Of a stretch of 64,000 nucleotides of DNA, positions 33,060-46,370 are shown piece after piece. Below the pieces are notes generated by a model. That model was not told where the DNA came from. It saw only the letters and a program-made list of their open reading frames with translations, and ran no database searches. The first letter of the stretch is position 1, and every line of letters begins with the position of its first letter. The stretch covers positions 248,001 through 312,000 of the forward strand of contig JAHLTZ010000021.1 of assembly GCA_025786725.1 (NCBI GenBank), written 5' to 3'. The translations under genes were made by a program, and so were the position numbers. The stretch is from Syncephalis fuscata (lineage: Eukaryota; Zoopagomycota; Zoopagomycetes; Zoopagales; Piptocephalidaceae).

Positions 33060-33723
33060 ATGACTATCACAAGCAAGCCTGTCGTCACTTACTTCGAGTT
33101 GGACGTCCAAGGTCTTGGAGGTGCCATCTACATATTATTGTCCGATGCCGAGGTTGACTTTGAAAAGAAGACTTTCCCCATGGGCGAATGGATTCCAGTT
33201 AAGGAGAAGCTTATTGCTACAGGTGCATCGCCCAACGGTACTGTGCCAGTCCTAGAACTTGATGGCAAGACTTACGTCCATCAGCTGCCAATTCTACGTC
33301 TGCTTTCTCATCGCCTAGGTAAGTGTGAATGTGATGCTGCTAAACTATACATTTGTACTAATATCGTCTGCAGGCAAATACAACGGTAAAGACATCGAGG
33401 AAGCTTATGAAATTGATTCATTCGCCGATTTGCTTGTCGATTTCTTTAAGGCATGGGCCACAAGTAACTGGGGTGATGATGCCGCAAAGAAGACATTTGC
33501 TGTAGAGAAAGAGCCCAGATATCTTGCTGGCGTTGAGCGTTTCTTGGTCAAGCACAACGGTCCCTACATTTTGGGTAACGAGCCATCCTACGCCGACTTC
33601 AAGCTTTTATCCGTTCTACTGGATACCAAGTCAGATCTCAGCAGCTATCCACACATCAAGACGTTCTCGGAAGCCATCCGTAGCCGCCCTGGCGTTCAGA
33701 AATACTTGAGCACATTAGCATAA
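33060..33723 (+). CDS. Glutathione S-transferase, sigma/Mu-like (S-crystallin/PGDS type)
   Basis: Conjugates glutathione to electrophiles; cytosolic. Two exons, 33060-33318 and 33374-33723, with matching phase; 202 aa, the normal length. The thioredoxin-fold N-terminal domain begins PVVTYFELDVQGLGGAIYIL, with the catalytic Tyr in the VTYFEL strand as in sigma-class enzymes. It includes the cis-Pro glutathione site NGTV-P-VLELDGKTYVHQLPI. The helical C-terminal domain contains YILGNEPSYADFKLLSVL, the conserved N-capping box and hydrophobic staple region, and ends SRPGVQKYLSTLA. The ATG chosen is the first after a 5' leader of about 110 nt behind a TATA box. Codon use is clearly richer in C-ending codons than neighbouring genes, which suggests high expression. 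Confidence 0.95.
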
Positions 33724-36700
33724 ACGTTCATGCATTGTTATTGTTTTTTATCAACATGCTGACAATGTCTTTGCCATCATCAATACAATAAAATACTGTT
33801 ATTACTTTGATAATGATGGACAGCCAATGGGAAGATGTATGTGATTACAATAGCTTACATGAAGCAATATATTCTATCAAATGTATATATTACAACATGA
33901 TGGAATTTGGCATATTTCAATGCTATGCATACTACACTGCTTTGTAAATTAAATTCTGTTGTTAACATAATCATATCAAATCTACTTTATCTGTCTGTAG
34001 CAATGATTTTACTAGAATTATTATGTATTATAACGCCAATCGTTAAACAGAATGCTATTCATATATAAAGATTCAGTTTATTTTTTATATAATTTTAATC
34101 AAATAACTTTTCATATATATATATCTTTGATAATGCTATAAAATGTGTATTATTATAATAAAAAGCACTATTCAAGCTTGATTATGTTTTATTCTATACT
34201 TTATCATAGTGACAATCAATGACCACGTATCTTCAAGATTACATTTTATTTGAGTTCTCCTATCTTCGAATGAGTTGATTTTAACTACTTCACACTGGAA
34301 CCTCTGTCTTTAAATGCTATTCAATGAAGAATACCATCTCAAAAGCGTGCAATTATGAAATTAACAAACTGTACACAAATATTAATTTAATCTTTACAAA
34401 ATAATACTAAACTAAACAGTCAAGCTATACAAAGCCTGTCTTTTCTGTATTTTGAGTATACTAGTGATTTATGTAATAGTAGTATCAACATCGAATTGAG
34501 TATATACATGGATCATTTAGTATATTATAAGGCTCATAAAGATAGGCTGGTCTATGTATAACAATAAAATATGTACAAAAATATTAATAAAATGCATCAA
34601 AGCTGTTGTTGCATTGCTGCTATGCGTTGTTTAGTATGTATACAAATATTGAGGACTGTGTCAATTTTAAAAAAATCATAGGTTTACTACTATAAGCTTG
34701 CGCAGTTGAATAGGGGCAACTAGATGCAATTTTGTTGGCAAAATAATGCTTTTATTGATTAAAGACTGGATAAATCAAAGCATTAGCCAAAACTTGATAT
34801 ATAGATAGATTGGACGGCGTAGTTTTCAGATGGTCTTGCTTTTCACCGAATATATACCTATAGTGTATTAGAATAGTGGTTTGATTGCACTACCAATGCC
34901 GATGTCTTGAAACCATCGATTATTCTGTATTTACAAATAAATATATTATATATCGTATAATTAATGTATAGCCAGTTAATACACCATGCTACTTACTGCC
35001 TATATTAAGTTGTTGATAGATAGAAATATGGTATGTACTTAGCACATAGTTGATACAAATGTAATATCATTTATGCATTATTAATATTAAATCTTTAATA
35101 CACACAGCAAAAAACATATAGCCAAAAAGTAAGCAATTGATATATAGAGCAACTTACCTCTTACCAATATAAATGATCAAAATACGTAGTAATGATGTAT
35201 AATTAGTGCCTATTCAATTAAGATAAAATGCTGCTTACAAGCTATCGATGTTAATTTGTTGATGCACACAGTAGATAGTGGGCAATTAATGCATAGCTTA
35301 TTATTATACAATGCAACCTACAATATAATATTGCCATTAATTGTATACAAACTAACTACGCACTATGCACTTTGCCTATTTATAATTATATAATAACCAA
35401 TATAATTAATATATAAGCACTAATAGTCTAATTGAACTACTAGTTTAATATATTTAGATATATATTAAGCGCAAAGCAAGATCACTCGACAGCTGCCGTT
35501 CAGTCCAGTCATATATTAAATTTTAGTCAGTCTTTTGGTTTACTCATCTTCTAATCAATGATATCATTATATCACCAGTAAGGCCGAACTTAGCTGTGTT
35601 TATTCAACTATGCAATTTTTAGTAATAAATACATGGTTCCATATTAATTATATTTAATAAAGTTATTATATTTATGTATACATTTATTTGCATTCAACAA
35701 ATAAGCATAATAGCACTAAACTTTACAAGCGTGTTGTATTATGAGTATAAATTGATACAACTACAGCGATAATTTTATTCAAATAGCAATATTGTTGGTC
35801 ACAATAATAATTTAACTTAGGTAGTTGATAGTTTATGCATTAAATAAATTGATTTTGTACATTAATTAATAATAAAATTGAATACAAGCAAAGGACATTA
35901 TGAAGCAGAAAAAATGTTAAACAATAAATAATATAATTGAACATAAACGTAAATATTATTAAAATAAATAACGTAAAAACAGTCGACAATCATTAACCAA
36001 TATAATGTGCTCATTGTACAATGGTGATTAAATAAACTGGATACAAGTTGGATTAGTGATCCAAATAAAACTTGATCATCAATAAATATAACAGCGCTGT
36101 TCTATTGACGGGTACTCACATTCATGCGTTCATTTTACAATCATAAAACTACTGTAAATTAACAATACGTTTAATATAAAGTGTATAGCGGTTTTAGTAA
36201 TCTATAATTTTGCTATCAGCGTTTAAAAGATAAAAACAAAGCAATTGCAACATTTAATACGGCTATGCATATATGGCAGCTATATCCATACTTACATTCA
36301 TTATAGATATACAAATAAATAATTTAGTTATGACATTTAACATTTGAACGAATACACCATCTATTCTACTTGAATTATCTTCAAAATACAAAGTTTTATT
36401 TGACAAATATAATCATAGCAGTAAAAAGCACATGTACATGAAAGTAGTCCGTATTGTTGAAGTACATCCAGGTAGAGTGGAGCGACAATCAAAAACAAAA
36501 GTTAAAAGAAAAGTGATGGTGATAAAGTAGAAATAGTAAGAGAAGGTGCAATCATCGCTGGTGCAAAAATAGAAAGTAATAGCAAATGCGAATAAAATGA
36601 AGTAAAACAAACACATATCAATGTGAGCACAGGTATAAAATAGACAGGATGTGCTTTGGAATGGATAAAATGTGGATCATTCAAGAAGGAATGAAAATAA

Positions 36701-36792
36701 GATAATAATAAACGTGTATAAACGTTGATCCATATAGATAACAAATGCTGGCATGGCTGGAATAACTGCTATTCATATAGATAGATATATAA
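33724..36792. other. Long AT-rich intergenic DNA
   Basis: About 3 kb, very AT-rich, with no convincing gene on either strand. It holds short (AT)n patches (for example near 34112-34124). Minus-strand frames at 36413-36744 lie in purine/pyrimidine-skewed DNA just after the kinase stop and are probably its 3' UTR. Confidence 0.4.
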
Positions 36793-39700
36793 TTACGCAA
36801 CGACGTTTTGTCGGCGACGAATAAGTGTCGCATTATCGAGTTTCAAATCAAAGTTAAACCGTGGCTTGCGAGTGCCGCGTGACGTTGGCGGTGTAATATT
36901 AGTTGTAGCGCTTGCCACAGAACCCGGTGTGCCATTAGTAGTGATGGTCGTACTAGTACCACTGCTCTGAGGCGGATGGCGACGTGTAGAAGCAAGTGTA
37001 GCTGCAACAGCTGCTCGTTGTAAGGCCAAATCCTCATCAACAGTCTTTGCTGTACTGTCGGTCACTTGTTCAATCGATTCAGTATGTGGCGTCGACGTTG
37101 CTCATCTGAATCATCGGCGGCCACTACTACCATTGGTTGATCATCGTCCTCGCTAGTTGGTGTATCTGATTCTTCATCCCGTGTTGCCTCGTAATACTGG
37201 CTTGTACGGAAGTGATTGTAATAGGCGCTGTTTTCATCGCCAGTTGTTATCACCATCGGTTGAGCTTCGTCTTTTTCTACAGTATCAATATTATTAGGTG
37301 TAGTAAAAGCCGATCGATCTGATAATTCAATGTCTTGTAGACTCATAATTGAATTGATCATGCCGTTGGTTGATTCTTCGCCCTTCTTATTGTCGTCCAA
37401 AGCGGCACCGGCTGCATCAAATGGTGAACAGTCCGATGCAGCAGCGGCAGCAGTTTGTTGATGAGCAGCAGGTGTGCGATTGACTTGGCGTGCTTGCTTA
37501 CGACGTGCTGATGCATCGCGTCGACGACGAGCAGCGTAGGAGACGTCGAATGCTGCCTTCATAGCAAATGCACCCTCTGGCGTATCCAACGGAGTAACTG
37601 GGATATCTGCACGACGACGTAAAGCAGCTGTGCGTAATCCAAATGGTGTTTCACCAGCTTGGTCGGTATTAATATCGCCATTAGCAGACAAATGTGCAGC
37701 AGCCGCAGCAAGTTCAGCTTGTCGTAATGCTTCGGCATCATTGTTGCCCGCTTGGATCCATGGGTGAGCCAGGAACTCGCTAATGGTGTAGCGTTCACGC
37801 GGATCGACCTTCAACAAATGAGTAATAAGATCTTTAGCCTCGGCCGATATATCATCCCACCACGGCGATAAAAAGCTGTATTGACCACGGGCTACCTTCT
37901 CCGTAAGCATTTGGACATTCTCATCGTAGAAGGGTGGAAAGCCGCATAGCATGGTATAGAGAACACAACCTAGTGCCCACATATCAACACCCATGCTATA
38001 GCGTTCGTCATTGACAATCTCTGGTGCTGTATAGCCAACAGTACCACAAGGGGTCATTGTTTGTTCGCCCCATACTTCTTTAGATAGACCAAAGTCGGCA
38101 ATCTTAACTCGGCCAATACCACCACCACCTACACCAGGTACAAAGAGACCTTCGTCTACTTTGTCTTCATCGTAGGGTGCAGGAGCAGCATCTGGACCGG
38201 ATGGTCGAATAGCAATAGGCTCAAACAGAATATTTTCTGGTTTTATATCACTAAATCATCAATACGTATTAGCAAAAAATATTGTCAAAACTATAAGATG
38301 ATTTTAATAACCTACCGGTGTACAACGCCCTTTTCTTCATGCAGGTAGCGAATGCCATCGGCCACTTGTAGAATAACATGGCGTGACAAGCTTTCGCTAA
38401 AATACGTAAGCTTGACAATGCGATGGAATAGTTCACCCCCCGTAAGAAGTTCCAAGATAAGATAGTAGTAATCGCTTGATTCACGGAAGCCGTAGAGTCG
38501 AGCAATGTTAGGATGCGATAGACTGCGCATAATAACTGCTTCTTTAAGTACAGCGGCCCGTTGGCTGTAGATAGCTGATATTTGCGTACTACTTTAATAG
38601 CCACTGGGCGGCGATGTCGCAAGTCATATGCCTTGAATACTTTACTAAATGCACCACTGTAAAATAGTAAATAACAAATAAATAACGCTAATTAGTAAAT
38701 GCCATATACTATATTAGGCAATACTTACTCTCCCATCTTTTCTAGTATACGGAAATCCTCCAAACCTGGATAGAGCGGTGGTGGCGTCTTAAGCGATCCA
38801 TCTGGATTCTGGCCTGGAGGCGGCAAGAGGAAGTCGTCTGGATGTGCAGCTGTTTCCTCCATAAGCCGCATTGCCCTGTGGGTAGGGTTATTGGTGTCGT
38901 TGGACATTTGATATGCTGTAGCTACTGCAATTGCTTCCATGGTCGAGTCCACAGTAGTCATTGCACTTAAAGCAAAAGGAGATAAGCTGTCTTCAATATC
39001 GCCAAGGTTTGTGCTTGGTTGATGGGCTAGAAGTGAAAAGAAAAAAGAAAGAAAAGTTCAACAAATAAACAGCACAGGTTAATATGACAAATCACAGTAG
39101 CAATAAAAAGCACAAGCAATATTATATAAATATGTTGTGTGCGTGTGTGTGCGCGTGTGGGCTGTGTGGAAGGCCAGTGTACACAGTACAGTACAAAGAA
39201 AGATGAGAGTGTGGGAAATTAGCCAATACGTAGTAAATACTGAACAGTGCCAAGCTTATAAGTAGTAAAACGAGAACAGTGCGTTCAGCGTTGTTGTTGT
39301 AAACAGGAAAGTATGGGGCCAGTGAGAAAGAGCGTATAATATTGTTACGGTTGTTGGTTTGGTTGAAAAGGATACGCGTGCAATGTCCAAAACACTCAGT
39401 GCTCAAAATAGTTATCGACCAGCACCGTCGTAGCACACGCAAAAACACGTGAAATGCCAAGAGCTGAGGAGGTCGTAATGCTAAGTCAAACACAAGAACC
39501 AGAACAGTAGCAATAGCAATAACAACAACAAATGGCAATGACGAATAAACAGCGAAGGAGAGAACAGTGTACGTATGTTGTTGTTATGTCAAGGAACCAA
39601 TCATTATGATATAGGTAGATGTCGGTATATATATATATATATATATTTACAACGCCCAATCAGTAAACATAAATGGCTAACCTGTAACGAGCCATTAATT

Positions 39701-41606
39701 GCCAGCGCATCTTGGCAATCATGTCCATTGACCTATGCGCAATCATCATCCGCAATGGTGCGTCAGGATATATCACACCCATACACACAAAATACACATA
39801 GGCGACTTTGATTATTATTAATCATCATCATTACCATCAATAATGATATTACCCATTTACCGAATCATGGTAATCTACATTCCATTAATGGTATAGCCGA
39901 TATTCAAAGGCTACTCGGAATTAATGTGTCATCGGCCCGTTAATTATTACCCCTTTTACATCTTTAATCTATTCTACACTCTGACACTGTGCCGTATTTA
40001 GCCGAATCCCCAATCAATGGACGGAAGCCCATCTTGTACATTCATACACATGGCCATATCAACCATAATATGACCTCATGGTGTTATAATTATCCATTAG
40101 AATGATGACACACACACACACACACAAATAAATACATAAAAGTACAGGTTATACTGTTACTATATAGCTATACATAGAACGCTAATAAAATGACGTCATT
40201 CACTTACCTTCTGTAGTAGAGTCGCGAACTGGTGAATTGTTGCGATAAATGAAATGTGTGCCCATATCACCATCATCGCTAGATGCTAGTGCACTATCGT
40301 GAGAGGCCAAATTTCTCATGGCGACAATGCCAAGATAGTTTGTAGGATGACATAAATCCTCAATAAAGCTAGATGAGGATGTTGTGGCATTAATGGTATG
40401 TAAATCATGGTCATGGGATGATAGATAGGTATCTGACGTTTCACTAAGAGGTGAAATTTGTTCATCCGGTACATATCCAAAGTCATCATCATCATCATCA
40501 TCGTCATCTAAAGTAGCTTCGTACTCGACAGTCGCCCGTTCAATGGGGTCGGTATCAAGTCGAAGGAATGAGACTTTAATGGGACTGGTTGATAGCATAT
40601 CAATTGAATTGATGGATGGATGATAGCGCGAGGTAGCGGTAGCTACACTTGAAGCGCGACGGCGTTCGCGAGCAACATCGGCAGCGATAGTCGTTAAGCT
40701 AGTTGAGCTTCTATCGTCGCTCTTATCCTCTGCATACCATGCTTCGCCATAAGTAGTACTTGCTCGTAAAACAATATCCTCATCTTCTTCTCCTTCAGAG
40801 ACGCGTTGCATTGGTGGATCAGTAATGATTTCCTCTGACTCAATACCAGTATCCGATGTGTTGTCAAGACTAACACTAGTAACAGAGGAGGCAGCCGATA
40901 AACCAGAGTATTTTGGCTGCGTTGCTGGATTAACGACAGCTGATGAGGAAAAGGAGCTGTTTCGAATAATAGGAGTATGTGATGTTTTATCGTTGGTCAT
41001 CTGATCGTTCGCCTTGGAACGTAGACTGATGCGACGAAGCAATGGCATGCCAACACTGAAGGCACGCTGGCGACGCTGTTGCTGTTCATGGTCTTGGCTA
41101 ACTTCGCCATAGGTTGCAGTATCGTTAGTGGCGGTAGGTGTAGTTGAACCGGACAGACTGTGGCTATGTGGCGAAGAGCGTTGACGTCGAATACGACTAG
41201 AGAGCGATAATGGATTTATGGCTGATGACATTGAACAAGTGGGTGGTGGCGGTGAAGAGGATAAGTCATTGGTAGCGTTGTTGTTGTTATTGTTAATTTC
41301 ATTACGAGATACGGTTTGCGACAAGTATTTCTCGATTGTATCCAATTCACTATTGGATTCTTGTGGCTGACGCGGGTTTTTTATCAAGCCTTTAATACGA
41401 GACATGACTGCGCCTACACTACGCCGTACAGAATTGTGTTTTGGATGGCGACGGCGGCGACGGTCGTTGCTACTGCTACTATTACTACTTGACGCAGTCA
41501 TAATGTCGTCGGCAGTAGCTGCAGTAGCCGCAGCCGTAGTATGTGTAGCCATAGCGACAGGGTAGGTATAGCGACAGGTGTAGGTGGCCGGTATTCCATG
41601 GCACAC
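36793..41606 (-). CDS. Ser/Thr protein kinase, MAPK-activated Srk1/Rck2 type, with long N-terminal extension
   Basis: CaMK-group kinase that acts below the Sty1/Hog1 stress MAPK in other fungi. Exons: 41606-40208, 39026-38729, 38656-38316 and 38250-36793; about 1,165 aa. The first 466 residues are disordered (Ser, Asn, Asp-rich, with a poly-Asp run) with SVGAVMSRIKGLIKNPR near the start. The kinase part follows LYPGLEDFRILEKMGDGAFSK, PVAIKVVRKY, SHPNIARLYGF, the HRD loop GVVHRDIKPENILF, VKIADFGLSK, CGTVGYTAPEIV and DDISAEAKDLITHLL. Srk1-specific inserts (DKVDEGLFVPGVGGGGIGR), the FDVSYAARRRR segment and the terminal FNFDLKLDNATLIRRRQ also match fission-yeast Srk1. Two one-base slips are needed: near 38555-38560 (GGGCC run; STANG to AVLKEAV) and at about 37066-37100 (after DEQRRR). 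The first intron, 1,181 nt, is about 20 times longer than the others. The N-terminal exon could instead be a separate gene, with kinase translation starting at 38961. Confidence 0.9.
39027..40207 (-). other. Unusually long first intron of the kinase gene (or inter-gene spacer)
   Basis: Flanked by AAG|GTAAGTGA and TTCTAG|CCC, and the phases of the exons on both sides agree. It carries a (TA)n run at about 39626-39647, an (AC)n run at about 40108-40126 and GT-rich DNA near 39140. It could contain an alternative promoter for a kinase form lacking the extension. No gene inside is convincing. Confidence 0.55.
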
Positions 41607-43467
41607 CGAGTAGAGTAAACGCAGAATTCACTATAGATAATAAATCAGTAGACGTAAACAACTAAATACTAAATAGATAGTAATAAAATGAAAACAACTA
41701 TCATAAGAATTGCACTAGCTGTTTAAAATTTAAAAAAAAGAACTTGAAGAGAAGCCAAACGAGAAAGAATACAACCAATTTGGGCTGCGCCAAGAAAACT
41801 TTCGCTTAAACACGTGAAATACTATCGGCTGACACCGAATGCGTCACGGAACGAGGGACAAGTTGTTGACCACTTCGCACAATAGTGCTTGCCGTGTCCG
41901 TGTCCGATACGAGAATAAACCGAAAGCACGCTAAACTCCCACCCTCATGTACCTCTTTGCTCACACCGATGCACGGTTATACGTACCCTTATACTTGGTA
42001 CGATAGAAACGACTGTTATGCACGCGCACGCAGATGAACCGAAGAAGAGTAACGCAACAATAAAAGGAGTGCAGTCAAGGCTTGAGAGTCAAGGCGCAGT
42101 AGTAGCGAAATAGTAAGATTGAATGGTCGTTGGAATTGATAGATACACGTAAAAATAAAGATAGTATGGACAAGGTTTCAGTTTCAAATTAAATGATATA
42201 CAGATTCAGAGTGAGTGATAACACGGATTTTAATGACCGATGGTGATTAGCGGGAGGAAGAACGTAGTAAGTAATCGTGGTGAGATAATGAAATTGAACA
42301 AACAAGTTTACTAAAGAAAGCATGGCTATTATTTATAGCTCAATGCATCTTACACTGGACAACATGGTTGGTTACACGTTCGAATATTTCTATTTGTTCG
42401 GTGTAAAAGTGAGAAGTGTATCAAATGCAATGGCAGTAACAGTCATGCAGCCATTGCATGTGGTAACGAGAAAGACAATTCTACGATGCACAGCAGTCTA
42501 CCCATTGTAGTCTTTTGTCGCACGGCAATGTGCAAGACGATGCATACCATTGCTTCTCTTAAAACATCACGCCTCTCTCCGTTTACACGGCCCAACCGGA
42601 TAACTGCATGATCAGAAAGACCTACCTGCTTTTTCGACTTGACGATGCTGTAGTAGACGAACCAGTTATCGGCAAACACAAGCGCTTCAAAAAGAAAGTG
42701 TGATGCATAAAATACGTGTCAAAATGTGGGGAAATAGCGCAAAAATAACCATATACATGTAGTAGCGAGTAACGATAAACACATTTTTATTCGTCTTTAT
42801 TTTGTGCATTTTATATCACGGCACAAACTGCCAATGTCGGTGTAATTGCATAATACAATACCGATCCGTGACGTTGCGAATGACATGGATGATATCATTT
42901 TAGATATGACATGCAAATTACATCATTATTTGCATAAAAAAGGAAACTGATGGAAATACAAAAAATTGGTACTTAACCTAATGCGGCCAGTACTGATAGC
43001 AAAGAGCGGCATAATAAAAAGCGACCATTTTGCGTGGGATATTTAGGATAAGGCGGTCGTTTGCTTTTGCCGCTTCTAATTTTATTGCTTGGCAAGGCCT
43101 GTTGCTTAGACAGTATTCTATTTAACTTAGATTATTCAGCTATTAAGCTTTAAATTATACGGCTTAAGTACAAGTGCCCCTTAATATTATGAAAGTACTA
43201 TTTATTTATTTTTAAGCTAATATTCATTGCATTGTTATTCAAAGTAGGTCAACACTACTCCTCATTATTTGGTGAATTCAAATATCATGTTTTTACATAT
43301 AATGGTTTATAAATGCTACGCAATGTAAAATTTAAATGATAATTTATTTAAAATAATATTTGCTAATACATTCACTAGGTTACTAATGATCATGTCATGT
43401 AATGATGGCCTATTTTTAGTGGTGAAATAATCTTTGCTATATGCTATCTATCTTTTTATTGAAACTC
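41607..43467. other. Intergenic region upstream of the kinase
   Basis: Kinase promoter and 5' UTR, then AT-rich DNA. A 78-codon minus-strand frame at 42443-42679 contains splice-like CAG|GTAGGT and might hold a non-coding or short 5' exon of the kinase gene, but no model could be supported. Confidence 0.35.
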
Positions 43468-44290
43468 ACTATTTTATTTTTAATCTGTTCTATAATATAA
43501 TCGAATTGTTGGGTAGATTGACTTTTGTTATTCATACTCCACTTATTAGTTAATAAATTTGATTATCATGCTTATAAATATTGACTGATTAAAACTCATA
43601 ATTACGTCATCACATTTCCCTTTCTCTTTCTTTACACTTGACAGCATATATCCATTGCATATACTTGTAAACTCTATATATGTTATATAGATAGTGTTAG
43701 TAGTTGAATGACTACTAGTTAGGTACACACACTTTCTAAACTATGCACTTGCATTGCTCTTTTGTAATCTTGCCTTCTTTACTCTGATCATTGCGTTTAG
43801 CAGCTTTATTGACATGGTAAATGCATTCCTGGCTTGTTTTTATGTTATTTTGAGCATATGCTGTTAAATCTCGTTGTCTGCTTTGTTTTACTATGAACTA
43901 CAATTGCGGTTCATCTAACAGCAACTCTGCAAACTCAACAAAGGCAGTGGGATCTGCTACTGTTGAGGCTGCTTAAACTGCTGTTAATACGATCTGCCAT
44001 GGCGATCTATAGCAAAACAGAGTATACAGTGTTTTTGGCAGCATATAGCCACCGCAGTCATCATGGACAGCTTCTGTATGCGCACAGCAGCAACAGTATA
44101 GAAAGCTTTGCTAGTATAGTCACTGAGCAAGTTTTCAGCACCAGTACAGCAGTGCGCTCTGCCACTGTTGATAGTGTTGTATTTATATAGCTCTAACACA
44201 ATGGCAGCGGTGGTTACATGCGCTGTTAACTCCCACCGATTGTTTTCTTTGTTATATATTTATTATCTTACACTCCAAACATGCGTCATT
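43468..44290. repeat. Dispersed promoter-like element, copy B (longest)
   Basis: Homologous to copies A and C. Core: TTGTTGGGTAGATTGACTTT, TATAAATA at 43573-43580, TTGACTGATTAAAACTCA, a CCCTTTCTCTTTCTTTACAC tract, GACAGCATATATCCATTGCA, TAGTGTTAGTAGTTG..GACTACTAGTTA, and ACTATGCACTTGCATTGCTC. A short frame MHLHCSFVILPSLL, signal-peptide-like, is matched by MYLHCSFVILSFL in copy C. Further on, ATGAACTACAATTGCGGTTC opens a 27-codon Ser/Asn/Ala frame (MNYNCGSSNSNSANST, ending EAA) partly matched in copy A. The block AGTATACAGTGTTTTTGGCA...CATATAGCC is matched in copy C. Confidence 0.75.
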
Positions 44291-45048
44291 TCTTTAGATT
44301 CTCAGTAAATTTGCTACGGTTTATTGAATCTGGTATGCATTCATTAAACATAAACGATGTCATGCAAAATATAGTTTTATGTTTCCAAAAGTCTTCTTAT
44401 TTGTCTTTATTTAGTATTAACCAATGTAAATATAATTGAATAATCAAAGAAAGTGTGTAATACTAACAACAAAAGTATAGAATTTATTTATACGTTTAAG
44501 TGAGTGAAATAAGCGCATTGCTTTGACGCTTATAATAAATGCAGCTAATGATAAACAGACACCATTTATTAGTGGTATGTGACCAGTATATAGTACAGTG
44601 ATGTACAGTAGAATGATATATATAGTAATAGGCATGAGTTGCGGTGTGGGTGTTACAATATATAACGCAATAGGCTAATTGAATAAAATGTACTGAAAAC
44701 TACAATGAATAAAATGTTTTTATCATATAATAGAATAAAATGAATGAATAGAAAATATTGTATGTTTTAGCAGTTGACAAAATATACTATATAAAATACT
44801 CATATCTACAATATTTAGAAACAAACAAAAATGTCGGTAGTATCGTTATAGTATTAGTCAATAAACTATTCGACAGCATTCCACTCCAAGAGCTATCGTC
44901 GGATGATGCCGTATCTGGTAAATACCAACAACAACTATAATTGATATGCCAGTGTAACAATTGTTGCATAATGTTTCAACAACAATCAATCAAGTACCCC
45001 TAAATGCTTACTGTCAAATATTATACAAAATAGTTTTAACGAGTCGCC
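44291..45048. other. AT-rich intergenic DNA
   Basis: Overlapping short frames on both strands (44444-44969) show no domain or splice support. Nothing else seen. Confidence 0.35.
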
Positions 45049-45321
45049 TTAGCATAATGTTGACTCGGCAAATGAATTGCAATTACCATTAATAGGATTA
45101 TCTGTTGGATTGTATGTAATTGCAATATCTGCACGGCGCAATAAGGGCTCATTAAGACCATGATTACACATGTACTGGCCAAAGCCGGGTGTTGAATCAA
45201 AACATATGTAATAGTGTAATGGTGATTCTTGTCTATTAGACATGGTATTATTAAAACTAGTATTTAGATTAAACAGTATCAATAATATCGAAAACCAGTA
45301 TATATTGGACGCCTTAGGCAT
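45049..45321 (-). CDS. Small secreted cysteine-containing protein, unknown
   Basis: 90 aa, single exon. A hydrophobic N terminus (MPKASNIYWFSILLILFNL) looks like a signal peptide, followed by an N-glycosylation site (NNT). The mature part of about 65 residues has four cysteines in the pattern HYYICFDS, QYMCNHG, GNCNSF and the final residue Cys, plus LLRRADIAITYNP. Four Cys suggest two disulfides. I know no family with this pattern. It stands alone in AT-rich DNA about 760 bp from element copy B and converges on nothing. Real coding is favoured by the signal peptide and Cys content but the frame is short. Confidence 0.5.
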   Translation of the reverse strand: MPKASNIYWFSILLILFNLNTSFNNTMSNRQESPLHYYICFDSTPGFGQYMCNHGLNEPLLRRADIAITYNPTDNPINGNCNSFAESTLC

Positions 45322-46370
45322 GCCATGAACAAATTATTATTTTAATGACTATTGCGTTGTTTGATACAATTATGAATGATTGGTAGATTGTCGAATTGGC
45401 TATTTTGAATATGCATGATGACTGGTTTCCCCTAGCTCACGGCATTGAAAGCTTGCTAAAGCGTGAGTTGGTTTACAGTACACGCACAATTAGCGTGATA
45501 CTATGTTTTAAACGCAGAACAAGACCACACTAATTATTTAATTTCAACGTTTATGTTTCATCTTGCAACAATATTTTCACAAAAAGTTGCTTATCACGTT
45601 CTATAACTTGTTTAAGCCGATGCCATTCAAAGAAATTGCTATGAATTACACAAGCCTTTTGTCTTCAACTGTAAGGGTATCTATATACTATTCAAAACTA
45701 TTACCTTTGTTCTATTGCTATTGAATCTGAACTAGTATAAAATAAAGTAATAGCTCACTGTTATATATTAATTATTGTGGACTAATATCGTGTTTAAATA
45801 TCAACAGAGTATGTAAAATCAAAGTCAATGATGCAAGGGTAGACGGCAGCAAATGTTGCCATTTAGCGAGTGCATGTGGATAGATTTCAGCTAGAATGGG
45901 CCTGAACTTTGGGGGGGGGTGATGTCCCGTTACATTGAACATTTATGGAACATAAGCTGATAATAAAAATGTTACACAATATAGTAACAAATACAGGTAT
46001 GCGATGTATGGTATGTGCGTGTTCCAGATACGTTGTCCATTGAACTGGGTACATGCCAACTTACTGGGCTATTTTTTTGGATGTTGTTTATTGGTATCCG
46101 TGACTTAAGCCAGAATAGAAATTTAGAAGTTTGATGCTATAAAAGTTCAAGCAAATAACCAGGTTTATCTTGATTTATATCCATACTTTATTCTCTATTA
46201 TCTCGGCTCTTCCTCTATCATCAAGTGCAACTTATTTCTCGATAAATAACACTTAGCTACCTCTTTTTTGTTACAGTTTGCTATTACAATTACTAGCTCA
46301 TATAGTATCGCACACTTTTGACATCACACTTTACAACACAACACTATTATTTATAAATAACTACACCATC
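45322..46370. other. Intergenic region with a 9-G homopolymer
   Basis: Divergent promoters of the small secreted protein and the seven-TM protein. A run of nine G at 45911-45919 is the longest GC homopolymer in the window. No genes seen. Confidence 0.4.

Noticed and set aside
36413-36744. 67- and 80-codon minus-strand frames
   Set aside because: Hydrophobic low-complexity translation in the probable 3' UTR of the kinase.
22336-38622. Programmed ribosomal frameshifting as the cause of the frame breaks
   Set aside because: The break sites share no slippery heptamer or downstream structure, and such frameshifting is not known for these families; base loss in G/C runs explains them better.
42322-42679. 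Overlapping 62- and 78-codon frames on both strands
   Set aside because: They lie in the upstream region of the kinase gene; no homology, and only one splice-like site could be matched.
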